64,000 bases of DNA from Corynebacterium sp. TAE3-ERU16 (GTDB taxonomy: Bacteria > Actinomycetota > Actinomycetes > Mycobacteriales > Mycobacteriaceae): assembly GCF_019209935.1 (NCBI RefSeq), contig NZ_JAHUTN010000006.1:124001-188000 (forward strand), written 5' to 3'. The translations under genes were made by a program, and so were the position numbers. Shown in pieces: positions 1-6,874 of this stretch. The notes under the pieces were generated by a model. It was given only the letters and a program-made list of their open reading frames with translations, was not told where the DNA came from and made no database searches. Within the stretch, counting starts at the first letter, position 1. Every line of letters begins with the position of its first letter.

Positions 1-92
1 GCGCGGGTATCGACGTCGGACAGAGGGATGCTGCTCACCTTGGAGGTGAATGCGTCGTTTCCGTCTGTGAAAAGGCCGTCAGATTTGCTCAC
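1..92 (-). CDS. Partial protein of unknown function (N-terminus only)
   Basis: A GTG at 90-92 opens a minus-strand frame that runs off the left edge after 30 codons. The visible protein begins VSKSDGLFTDGNDAFTSK. A GGAGG-type ribosome binding site (plus-strand 103-107) sits 10 nt upstream, which supports this start. It is divergent from the next gene. Too little is visible to assign a family, and no signal peptide or membrane segment is apparent. Confidence 0.55.
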   Translation of the reverse strand, partial: MSKSDGLFTDGNDAFTSKVSSIPLSDVDTR

Positions 93-307
93 GGTAGGTA
101 GTCCTCCACGTGGGTGAAATATGGGATGTGTGACGGTGCCGACCGGGTGCACGGGGGTGGACACTGCTGGCACTGTCAGTTCAGTTACCGCCAATCGTGC
201 CACGAACACGGATTTTGTGCGAACTCCGTACCCGGGCATCTCAACCGAGGGTGAGTATCGGGAACATCCGGAGCATCGCTCCGAGGTGGCGGGAGGCGCC
301 CGGCGGC

Positions 308-313
308 TACCCT
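308..313 (+). promoter_or_regulatory. Leaderless -10 box (TACCCT)
   Basis: TACCCT ends 6 nt before the GTG at 320, so transcription would begin at or next to the start codon. No convincing ribosome binding site precedes that GTG. This supports the shorter start for the downstream gene. Confidence 0.5.
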
Positions 314-319
314 TGTGCG

Positions 320-1021
320 GTGACCGAAAGACCAGACCCGCTAGCCCCGCTCCGCCGGATTCCCGGAGTCGTGGAGTCGACGATGCAGGCCCGGAATGCG
401 CTCGCAGCCGTTCACCGTCGGCCCGTCAACCTCCGTCGCCCGGAGATAACGGGAGCCGAGGGAGTGCTCCGTGGTGCCCGGGCCGGTGCCCTGATCGACG
501 GCGTCGTTCCCGGAGGGGCGGGGGAGGAATCGGCGGTCGTCGCGCGGAACATCGATGTCTACAGTCTGCTCGCTCCCGAGTTCGTCCAGGACACGTCGCG
601 CGTTTTCCTGAGGTCCCCGCTGCAGGTGCTGGCGCGGATGGATGTGTTGGCCGGGGGGACCGGCCGTCCCGAGCGTGCGGGCGGTGAACTGATGGTCCTG
701 GCGGCCACGGTGACCTCCGGAGCTGATCCGGATCTCCTGCCGGGAATCGTCCACGGCCAGCTGCTGTCGACGTCGGCGTTCGGTGAGCGTACCGGTGTCA
801 TCGCGAGGGCGGCCTCCCGGCTCGCCGCGGTGGCGGGGGGTTTCGATCCGCGTGGGCTCGCGGTACCCGAGCCGTGGCTCAACCGGCACCGGGCGGAATA
901 CCGGGCGGCCGGAGAATCATTCGGTACCGGGCCGGAGGGGGTGGGGCGATTCCTCGTCCTGCACATGCGCTCGTTCGTCGCGGGGGCGGAGGAGGCGGAG
1001 GGGATCGCCGCGGCGTTGTGA
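320..1021 (+). CDS. Conserved actinobacterial protein, Rv3662c-like, function unknown
   Basis: Predicted 233-residue soluble protein with no signal peptide or membrane segment, rich in Ala/Gly/Arg. An upstream ATG at 197 would add 41 residues of low-complexity sequence; the GTG at 320 is preferred because of the -10 box just before it and because the protein then starts VTERPDPLAPL. In M. tuberculosis the homologous position, next to the HAD phosphatase Rv3661, is held by Rv3662c, and the assignment rests mainly on this synteny. The gene converges on the HAD phosphatase gene with about 50 bp between stops. I recognise no catalytic motif. Confidence 0.65.
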   Translation: MTERPDPLAPLRRIPGVVESTMQARNALAAVHRRPVNLRRPEITGAEGVLRGARAGALIDGVVPGGAGEESAVVARNIDVYSLLAPEFVQDTSRVFLRSPLQVLARMDVLAGGTGRPERAGGELMVLAATVTSGADPDLLPGIVHGQLLSTSAFGERTGVIARAASRLAAVAGGFDPRGLAVPEPWLNRHRAEYRAAGESFGTGPEGVGRFLVLHMRSFVAGAEEAEGIAAAL

Positions 1022-1051
1022 ATCCGTGTGCGCGTGGAGGCGCCGCGAAAG

Positions 1052-1068
1052 GGCGGAATCAGTCCGCC
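1052..1068. terminator. Weak bidirectional hairpin between convergent genes
   Basis: GGCGGA and TCCGCC form a 6-bp stem around ATCAG, with AAAG on one flank and GTTT on the other. It lies between the converging stops at 1021 and 1072. The stem is short, so this is tentative. Confidence 0.3.
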
Positions 1069-1071
1069 GTT

Positions 1072-1887
1072 TCAGGCCCGGGCGCGGCGCGCGAGCCAGA
1101 ACCCGCCCACCGTGACCGCTGCGATGCCGGCCGCGATGCCGGTCCCGATGCCCACGTCACGGGTGCTCGGCATCTGGAAGAGGGGCTCCGGGTTCTTGAA
1201 GCTGCGGATCTCCCAGCCGCGCTGCAACGCGATCTTCTTCAACGGCCTGTCCGGGTTGACCGCGACGGCGTTCCCCACCGACTCCAGCATCGGGACGTCC
1301 GTCACGGAATCGGAGTAGGCGAAGCTCCGGTCGAGATCGTATGAGTGCTCGCGGGCGAGTTCCTGGAGGGCCCGACGCTTCGCGTCGCCCTTGCAGTAGA
1401 AGAGGACCTCGCCGGTGAACTTGCCGTTCTTCGTGCCCAGCCGGGTGGTGACGATCTTCTGCACCCCCAGCTCGCGGGCGATGGGTTCGACGAGCTCCGC
1501 CGCGGAAGCGGAGATGATGATGACGTCGTGCCCGAGGGATCTGTGGTGCCCGATGAGTTCCCGGGCCTCTGCGTAGATGGCCGGGGTGACCACCGAGTGG
1601 AGGGTGTCCTCGACGATGGACCGCACCTGTTCGACGTCCCACCCGGCGACCATCGCCGCGAGATGGTCACGGGTGGAGTCCATCTGTTCGGAGGAGTGTC
1701 CGGCGACCATGTACGTGGACTGGGCCAGGGTCATCCTGAGGGCCTCCGCCGGGGTGATCAGGCCGTTGTTCATGAACTCGCGGCCGTAGGCGTAGGCGGA
1801 GGAGGTGGCGATGACCGTCTTGTCCAGATCGAAGAAGGCCGCCACCGGGGACTCGGCGGCGTTCGGGGTCGGACTCTGCTCAGGCAC
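1072..1887 (-). CDS. HAD-superfamily phosphatase (SerB-like, HAD-IB), Rv3661-like
   Basis: Predicted phosphomonoesterase of 271 residues. HAD motif I is FFDLDKTVI with the nucleophile Asp near residue 20 and the acid/base Asp two residues later. Motif II is IIISASA near 126, motif III the Lys of CKGDAKRRA near 165, and motif IV YSDSVTDVPM near 190. This is the HAD-IB pattern shared with phosphoserine phosphatase, but the substrate is not shown by sequence. A hydrophobic stretch near residues 247-263 followed by Arg-rich residues suggests a C-terminal membrane anchor. Start is GTG. It sits immediately before the Tad-like cluster and divergent from it, as Rv3661 does, so a link to that cluster is possible but inferred. 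Confidence 0.85.
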   Translation of the reverse strand: MPEQSPTPNAAESPVAAFFDLDKTVIATSSAYAYGREFMNNGLITPAEALRMTLAQSTYMVAGHSSEQMDSTRDHLAAMVAGWDVEQVRSIVEDTLHSVVTPAIYAEARELIGHHRSLGHDVIIISASAAELVEPIARELGVQKIVTTRLGTKNGKFTGEVLFYCKGDAKRRALQELAREHSYDLDRSFAYSDSVTDVPMLESVGNAVAVNPDRPLKKIALQRGWEIRSFKNPEPLFQMPSTRDVGIGTGIAAGIAAVTVGGFWLARRARA

Positions 1888-2056
1888 GGGGACCAGTCTA
1901 GCTGCATCACGCGCTAAAGAACCACAGCTGGGATGTGACTGCTGGGGCTGGTGTGAATTGAGGGGGTAAATGTGACTCTCCTTCCGCGGCCCGGTACTGC
2001 GCGGCCCGGTGCCGCGTCCTCTGTGGTGTCTATCGTTCGGCCAGCCGGGGTGGTTA

Positions 2057-2080
2057 CATGCGTCCGACCATGCGTCCGAC
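2057..2080. repeat. Tandem 12-bp direct repeat
   Basis: CATGCGTCCGAC occurs twice back to back (2057-2068 and 2069-2080) with no mismatch. It lies a few bases upstream of the candidate -35 at 2085, a position suited to a regulator binding as a direct-repeat dimer. No known motif recognised. Confidence 0.6.
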
Positions 2081-2084
2081 GGTG

Positions 2085-2113
2085 TTGAACACGGTGAATG
2101 TCTGTGCCATACT
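2085..2113 (+). promoter_or_regulatory. Candidate promoter for the Tad-like cluster
   Basis: TTGAAC at 2085-2090 and CATACT at 2108-2113 are separated by 17 bp, close to the sigma-70 type arrangement. Transcription would start near 2120 and give a leader of about 245 nt containing the 2180-2217 hairpin. Inferred from sequence only. Confidence 0.4.
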
Positions 2114-2179
2114 TGCCTGTGCTGGGCCCCGATATACCGTGCGGCCCGCCCCGGCCACCCCCCCCCGAGGCCGGGTTAC

Positions 2180-2217
2180 GACGGCCCGCGTAACACCCCC
2201 CCGATACGCGGGCCGTC
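2180..2217. other. Perfect 13-bp stem-loop in the leader of the CpaE-like gene
   Basis: GACGGCCCGCGTA (2180-2192) is the exact reverse complement of TACGCGGGCCGTC (2205-2217), with a C-rich 12-nt loop. No U-run follows on either strand, so it is not a typical intrinsic terminator. It could be an attenuator or mRNA-stabilising hairpin in the 5' leader, or a protein-binding palindrome. Confidence 0.6.
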
Positions 2218-2364
2218 CCCATGTCTCCACATCTCTCCACACGGTTTCCCCACACGGCCGGGTTCGTTCGGGGGTTGTTGAATTCAGGTCCGGAGTCAGG
2301 GGTTGTGCACAGTGGTCCGGCCTGCCGGGCCCCGGTCGGGCACCGGTGGGTGAAACTCACCCGC

Positions 2365-3417
2365 ATGAGTGCAACCGACAGTCCCATCCTCGTGGTGGTG
2401 TCCGACCCCGTCCTCCATCCGGAGGCCGTCCACGTCGCCACCGTCACGGGTCGAACGGTGATCGACACGGTCGATCCGAAGGAGATCGCGAGGCACGCAC
2501 CGCGGGCACGCGCGGTACTCGTCGACGCCGGGGGATCCGTTCACTTCCGCGACGGGATACGGCATCCGCACCTCTATCTCGTCGCACCGGATCCGGGTCC
2601 CGTCGACTGGCGGGCGGCGATGACGTGTCACGCGGAATCCGCGTTGCTCCTACCGGCTCAGTCTCCTGAGCTCCTCGCTGCGCTCGGTAGGGAGGACGGG
2701 ACCCCGTCCGGTGGCCGGGTACTCGGTGTCCTCGGTGCCGTCGGCGGCGCCGGAGCGAGCACACTCGCCGCGGCCGTGGCACGGGAGCTCGCCGATGATG
2801 CACTGATCCTCGTCGACGCGGTCGACAGATCCGGGGGACTGGATCTGCTGCTCTGCCTGGAGGATGTGCCCGGCGTGCGGTGGCCCGAGGTCACCCTCGA
2901 CCGGGGGCACGTCGAACTCGCCGATCTGCGGAGGGCCCTGCCCCGCACACCGGACGGAATCGCGGTTCTCTCCACCGCGCGCAGCCGGTTGGGGGATTCA
3001 TTCACCCTCGGTCCGGAACGGGTGTCCGGAGTCCTGGACTGCATCCGTTCCGGTGCCGGAACCGCCGTCGTCGATCTGCCCGCGGGAGCGGTCGGTGCCC
3101 GGTGGGCGTCGAGCCTCTGCGATCTCGTGATACTCGTGGTCCCCGCCGAGGTGCGGGCGGTGGCCGCCGCTGCGTCGCTGACGGCTGATCTCGCCACGCA
3201 CCGGACACCCTGCCGCACGGTTCTCCGGCACCGCGGGTGGTCCGGGATGGATGTCGACGACATGGAACGGCTCACCTCGACGGACTGCATCGCGGAACTC
3301 GGCCGGGTGGCCGGCCTGTCGAAGGCATGTGAGTTGCACGGACTACCGGGGCGGACACCCCGGGTTCTCGCGTCCGTCGCCCGAGCGGTCACCGCAGAAC
3401 TCCGGGAGATCCCATGA
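2365..3417 (+). CDS. CpaE/Ssd-like protein of the helicase/secretion neighbourhood
   Basis: Predicted 350-residue MinD/ParA-related protein, the actinobacterial CpaE-like family (TIGR03815 type; Rv3660c/Ssd in M. tuberculosis). An N-terminal receiver-like segment (about residues 1-100) is followed by a P-loop-like region near residue 120 reading GAVGGAGASTLA. This has the Gly-rich frame of a deviant Walker A motif but neither of its lysines, so ATP hydrolysis is doubtful. ATG at 2365 is chosen because upstream residues are low-complexity; GTG at 2350 is an alternative. Its stop overlaps the next start (ATGA at 3414-3417), implying coupled translation with the CpaF-like ATPase. The family is associated with Tad-type secretion or septum regulation. 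Confidence 0.82.
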   Translation: MSATDSPILVVVSDPVLHPEAVHVATVTGRTVIDTVDPKEIARHAPRARAVLVDAGGSVHFRDGIRHPHLYLVAPDPGPVDWRAAMTCHAESALLLPAQSPELLAALGREDGTPSGGRVLGVLGAVGGAGASTLAAAVARELADDALILVDAVDRSGGLDLLLCLEDVPGVRWPEVTLDRGHVELADLRRALPRTPDGIAVLSTARSRLGDSFTLGPERVSGVLDCIRSGAGTAVVDLPAGAVGARWASSLCDLVILVVPAEVRAVAAAASLTADLATHRTPCRTVLRHRGWSGMDVDDMERLTSTDCIAELGRVAGLSKACELHGLPGRTPRVLASVARAVTAELREIP

Positions 3418-4559
3418 CCGACCTGGTGGAACGGGTCCGGCGTCGACTGGCGGAACTCCCGGACCGCGCGGTCGACGGCGGGGAGGAGAGCGATACCGCC
3501 CGGATCATCCGGGAAGAGGCCGGCGTGATCAGTGACCTTCAGGTACTCGAGGTGCTCCGGCGGCTCCGGCACGAGTCCACAGGCGCCGGGCCGCTCGAAC
3601 CCCTCCTGGCCATCGAGGGTGTCACCGATGTCGTCGTCAACGGTCCGGGGGACGTCTGGTTCGACACCGGATACGGCCTGCGACGAGCGGAGGACACGTT
3701 CACCTCCGACGCGGAGGTCCGGAGCCTCGCCACCAGGCTCGCGGCGCTTTGCGGTCGACGCCTCGACGACGCGCACCCGTTCGCAGACGGTCGGATGCGG
3801 CGCGCCGACGGTACCGCGGTCCGGGTCCACGCGCTGCTCTCCCCGCCTGCGGAGAAAGGCACCTGCATCAGCCTCCGGGTGTTGCGTCAGGCGTCGTTGG
3901 GCCTCGACGCACTCGTGGCGCGTGGAGCGGTGACCGCGGAGATCGCGGATCTCCTGCGGGGCATCGTCCGATCACGCCGTTCACTGCTGGTGGTCGGTGG
4001 CACAGGCTCCGGGAAGACCACGCTACTGGCGGCGCTGCTCGCCGAGGTGTCACACCGTGAGCGCATCGTGTGCATCGAGGACACCGCGGAGCTACATCCG
4101 ACGCACCCTCACGTGGTGAGTCTCGTCGCCCGGCAGGCGAATGCCGAAGGGGTCGGCGAGATCACCATGTCGGTGCTGCTCAGGCAGGCTCTGCGGATGC
4201 GGCCGGACCGGATCGTCGTCGGTGAGATCCGCGGCGCCGAGGTCGTCGATCTCCTCACCGCGCTGAACACCGGCCACGACGGTGGCGCGGGTACCGTCCA
4301 CGCCAACAGCCTGGCCGAGCTTCCCGCACGGTTCGAGGCGCTCGGGGCGCTCGGCGGACTGGACCGCGACACCCTGCACTCCCAGCTCACCGCGGCAGTC
4401 CGGGTGGTGGTGTCCGTGCGCCGATCACCGGACGGTGGGCGGTGCGTCGACCAGATCGGGGTTCTGGAGGGGAACCCGGTGAAGGTCACACCCGTCTGGG
4501 ACTCCGGATCAGGGGAGCTCGACGGTTTCCCCGCATTCCGGGAGTCGGTGACCACATGA
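3414..4559 (+). CDS. CpaF/TadA-type secretion ATPase
   Basis: 381-residue type II/IV secretion ATPase, expected to form a cytoplasmic hexamer powering assembly of Flp-type pili or a related export machine. It shows the N-terminal CpaF region (VTDVVVNGPGDVW), Walker A GGTGSGKTTLL near residue 196, an acidic Asp-box region (CIEDTAEL), Walker B/VVGEIRG near 268, and a His-box region (GHDGGAGTVHANS). All catalytic motifs look intact. Length matches the short actinobacterial form (TIGR03819 type, Rv3659c) rather than the longer proteobacterial CpaF. It overlaps both neighbours by ATGA, within a tightly coupled operon. Confidence 0.92.
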   Translation: MTDLVERVRRRLAELPDRAVDGGEESDTARIIREEAGVISDLQVLEVLRRLRHESTGAGPLEPLLAIEGVTDVVVNGPGDVWFDTGYGLRRAEDTFTSDAEVRSLATRLAALCGRRLDDAHPFADGRMRRADGTAVRVHALLSPPAEKGTCISLRVLRQASLGLDALVARGAVTAEIADLLRGIVRSRRSLLVVGGTGSGKTTLLAALLAEVSHRERIVCIEDTAELHPTHPHVVSLVARQANAEGVGEITMSVLLRQALRMRPDRIVVGEIRGAEVVDLLTALNTGHDGGAGTVHANSLAELPARFEALGALGGLDRDTLHSQLTAAVRVVVSVRRSPDGGRCVDQIGVLEGNPVKVTPVWDSGSGELDGFPAFRESVTT

Positions 4560-5347
4560 TCCCACTCATCCTCCTCGCCGTGGCCTGCCTGATCATGCCT
4601 CAGGCTCCGTGCACCCGGATCTTCTCCCCGCCGCCCGGGAGGGGGAACCGCCCCATTCTCCGGATCGCGCCCCTGATTTCCGGGATTCCGCTGGTCTTAC
4701 TCGTTCCGTTGTCCGTCGTGCTCTCCGGGATCGTCGTGACGGCGACAGTAGCATGGTGGATCCGGGATGCCCGGCGTCGACGGTGCACCGCGCGTACCGC
4801 GGACGCCACGGCGGACATGCTCGGTCGTATCGTCGCCGACCTGCACTCCGGAGCGGGGATGCCGGACGCCGTACGATCAGCCGTCGAGATCCAGCGGGAG
4901 GACGGAACCGCCCCCGCCAGGGTCATCGCGTTGGTTGAGACCGCTGCACGTCGTGCCTCGGACGGACCCGGAGCGGGCCTGGTGCTCGCGGAAGCCGACG
5001 ATGTCCCCGATCTCGCCGCCGCAGGTCGACTGTGGCACCTGTCCGAGCGGCACGGTATTCCTCTTGCGACGGTCCTCGAGCACGCCCAGCATCGGGTCGA
5101 TGCCCGGATCCGGCACCGTGATCGCACGAGGGCCGCCCTTCAGGGGCCCCAGGCGAGCGCCGTCATCCTCACGTTCCTCCCTCCGGTCGGGACGGTGATG
5201 GGGACCCTGATGGGGGCGCAACCGCTCGCCCTCCTCACCGGTGGCGGTGTCGGGGGCCTGCTCCTGCTCGGCGGAGTCCTGCTGACCTGCACGGGAACCA
5301 TCGTCTCGAGGATCATCGTGCTCCATGCCGGGGGAGACGCGACATGA
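4556..5347 (+). CDS. TadB-like inner-membrane platform protein
   Basis: 263-residue membrane protein of the type II secretion F (GspF/TadB) type, equivalent in position to Rv3658c. N-terminal hydrophobic segments (MIPLILLAVACLIM and a second near residues 35-60) and a C-terminal pair (GTVMGTLMGAQPLALL and GGVGGLLLLGGVLL) flank a cytoplasmic helical domain. The ATG at 4556 overlaps the upstream stop (ATGA). It would work with the TadC-like protein as the membrane platform turned by the ATPase. Confidence 0.85.
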   Translation: MIPLILLAVACLIMPQAPCTRIFSPPPGRGNRPILRIAPLISGIPLVLLVPLSVVLSGIVVTATVAWWIRDARRRRCTARTADATADMLGRIVADLHSGAGMPDAVRSAVEIQREDGTAPARVIALVETAARRASDGPGAGLVLAEADDVPDLAAAGRLWHLSERHGIPLATVLEHAQHRVDARIRHRDRTRAALQGPQASAVILTFLPPVGTVMGTLMGAQPLALLTGGGVGGLLLLGGVLLTCTGTIVSRIIVLHAGGDAT

Positions 5348-5922
5348 CGGCCTCGATCATCTGGGCGACCGTGACCATGCTCCTGCTCGCCGGTGCGACG
5401 CTCTGCTCCGACCCGGATCCGTCCGGACGGATCCACCCGAAACCCGGGTACCGTCCGAAGCAGCCGCGGGACCGTCCGACCGAGGTGTCCCCGCTCGACA
5501 TCGCCGCGGACATAGAGCTTTTCGCGGCCTGCACCACAGCGGGATTGGCCATCGGGACAACCATCGCCGCAGTCGCGGATGCTGCCGGTCCGGCGACCGT
5601 GGACGACTGGCGCAGAGCCAGGGCGCTGCTCGCGGTCGGGGCCCCGCTCCCCGATGTCTGGCGGGGGCTCGCTCAGCGTCGGGGGCTCGACGAGCTGGCC
5701 CGCACCGCGCGGCACTCCGGACACTCCGGCGCGGCGATGGCCGCGGGCTGCGAACGCATTGCAGCCCGTCTACGCGAGGACGCCGATGACCGGGCGGTGG
5801 GGGCCGCCGAACGCGCCGGGGTGCTCGTCGCCCTGCCGCTGACGCTCTGCTTCCTGCCGGCGTTCATGCTCCTCGGACTCGCGCCGATGGTGCTGAGTCT
5901 CGGAAGCCAGTTGTTCGCATGA
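5344..5922 (+). CDS. TadC-like membrane platform protein
   Basis: 192 residues, with an N-terminal hydrophobic segment (MTASIIWATVTMLLLAG), a central helical GspF-like domain (ELFAACTTAGLAIGTTIAAV onward) and a C-terminal membrane segment ending PMVLSLGSQLFA. It matches Rv3657c in position and is shorter than typical TadC, as usual in this actinobacterial cluster. Start codon overlaps the TadB stop (5344-5347). Confidence 0.82.
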   Translation: MTASIIWATVTMLLLAGATLCSDPDPSGRIHPKPGYRPKQPRDRPTEVSPLDIAADIELFAACTTAGLAIGTTIAAVADAAGPATVDDWRRARALLAVGAPLPDVWRGLAQRRGLDELARTARHSGHSGAAMAAGCERIAARLREDADDRAVGAAERAGVLVALPLTLCFLPAFMLLGLAPMVLSLGSQLFA

Positions 5923-5963
5923 TCCACCATCAATCCACCAACTATCAGGAAAAGAGAATCACC

Positions 5964-6242
5964 ATGGAGAACACCATCAGTTCCACGACCCCACCAACCC
6001 GGCCGGATCCGGACGGACCTCCCTGCCCGGACTCCCCGGCACCTGCCGAAGTGACGGGAGGTCCCGGATCAATCCGTCCTCTGGCAAACGACCTGGGGAT
6101 GAGCACAATCGAGTACGCCATGGGAAGTATCGCGGCTGCAGCCCTGGCGGCGGTGCTGTACACCGTCATAACGGGTAGCGACGTCGTCGAAGCGATCCGC
6201 GGAATCATCGTCGATGCCCTGAACAGCGGCCCCGCAGCATGA
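5964..6242 (+). CDS. Flp-like pilin / DUF4244 protein
   Basis: 92-residue pilin-like protein, Rv3656c-like. The N-terminal half is a Pro-rich leader. Then comes GMSTIEYAMGSIAAAALAAV, a class III signal with a Gly before the cleavage site and a Glu at +5 of the mature form, as in type IV/Flp pilins. Cleavage would leave a mature peptide of about 50 residues. ATG at 5964 is preferred because AGGAAAAGAG lies about 10 nt upstream; ATG at 5919 overlaps the preceding stop and would add 15 residues. It is probably the structural subunit of the Tad-like apparatus. No prepilin peptidase gene is visible in the window. Confidence 0.83.
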   Translation: MENTISSTTPPTRPDPDGPPCPDSPAPAEVTGGPGSIRPLANDLGMSTIEYAMGSIAAAALAAVLYTVITGSDVVEAIRGIIVDALNSGPAA

Positions 6243-6568
6243 AGGAGACACGTGCGCCGGCGCCCGGCTCTGAACGTGGATCGGTCACGGTTGAGGCAGC
6301 TGTCTCCATCAGTGCGCTGATCGTGGTGTGCGTCATCATCGCGGCGGGTGTCGCCACGCTCGCCGCGCACGTCGCAGCCATCGACCTCGCGGGCGCCGCG
6401 GCCCGTGGACACGCCCTCGGGCGGGAACTGGAACCTGGACGCGGCGTACGTATCACCCTCACCGAGACCGCGGGAGTGGTGACGGCCAGTGTCACGGTTC
6501 CCGCCCCGCTCGGAGACGCGACGGCCCGGGCGTTCTATCCCGTGGAGTATCCCCGTGGAACGCCGTGA
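6239..6568 (+). CDS. TadE-like pseudopilin
   Basis: 109-residue protein with a TadE-type N-terminus: GSVTVEAAVSISALIVV, a Glu at the pseudopilin position inside a hydrophobic helix, then an extracytoplasmic tail. It corresponds to Rv3655c. The start overlaps the pilin stop (ATGA, 6239-6242). TadE proteins are minor pilins of Flp systems; that role is inferred here. Confidence 0.8.
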   Translation: MKETRAPAPGSERGSVTVEAAVSISALIVVCVIIAAGVATLAAHVAAIDLAGAAARGHALGRELEPGRGVRITLTETAGVVTASVTVPAPLGDATARAFYPVEYPRGTP

Positions 6569-6872
6569 GAGAGGTTCGGCCACACTCTCCGCGGCGGTCG
6601 CGATCGCCGCCTTCGTGGTGCTCACTCTCGTGCTCCTCGAAGGCGTGGGTGATGTGCTGGACCGGCACCGGGCGCAGGTGTCCGCCGATCTGGCGGCCGT
6701 CGCCGCGGCAACCGCCCTGTGGTTCGGGGATGACGCCTGCGCCGAGGCCTTCCGGACGGCCGCCCGGAACTCCGGGGGAGAGCTCCGGGACTGCCAGGTC
6801 GACGGCGCGGATGTCATCGTGGAGGTCTCGGTGGGGGTCGGCACGGTTCGGGCACGGGCCGGTCCCCTGTGA
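6555..6872 (+). CDS. Second TadE-like protein of the helicase/secretion neighbourhood
   Basis: 105 residues starting at GTG 6555 (VERRERGSATLSAAVAIAAF), inside the end of the preceding gene. The RRERGSATLSAAVAIAAFVV stretch is a TadE/TadG-like N-terminal anchor (TIGR03816 type, Rv3654c) in which the usual Glu is not obvious. Two cysteines (DDACAEAF and LRDCQVDG) may form a disulfide outside the membrane. An upstream ATG at 6489 lies deep in the previous gene and is less likely. Its stop is 2 bp from the stop of the convergent helicase gene, leaving no room for a terminator. Confidence 0.78.
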   Translation: MERRERGSATLSAAVAIAAFVVLTLVLLEGVGDVLDRHRAQVSADLAAVAAATALWFGDDACAEAFRTAARNSGGELRDCQVDGADVIVEVSVGVGTVRARAGPL

Positions 6873-6874
6873 GG

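Larger units (their letters stand above)
1888..2364. other. Long divergent intergenic region upstream of the Tad-like cluster
   Basis: 477 bp between the HAD phosphatase start and the CpaE-like start. It holds a tandem 12-bp repeat (2057-2080), a plausible promoter (2085-2113) and a perfect 13-bp hairpin (2180-2217), all listed separately. There is also a short inverted repeat, GGGTGA-AAC-TCACCC, at 2348-2362 just before the CpaE-like start. I see no convincing coding sequence. Confidence 0.5.
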
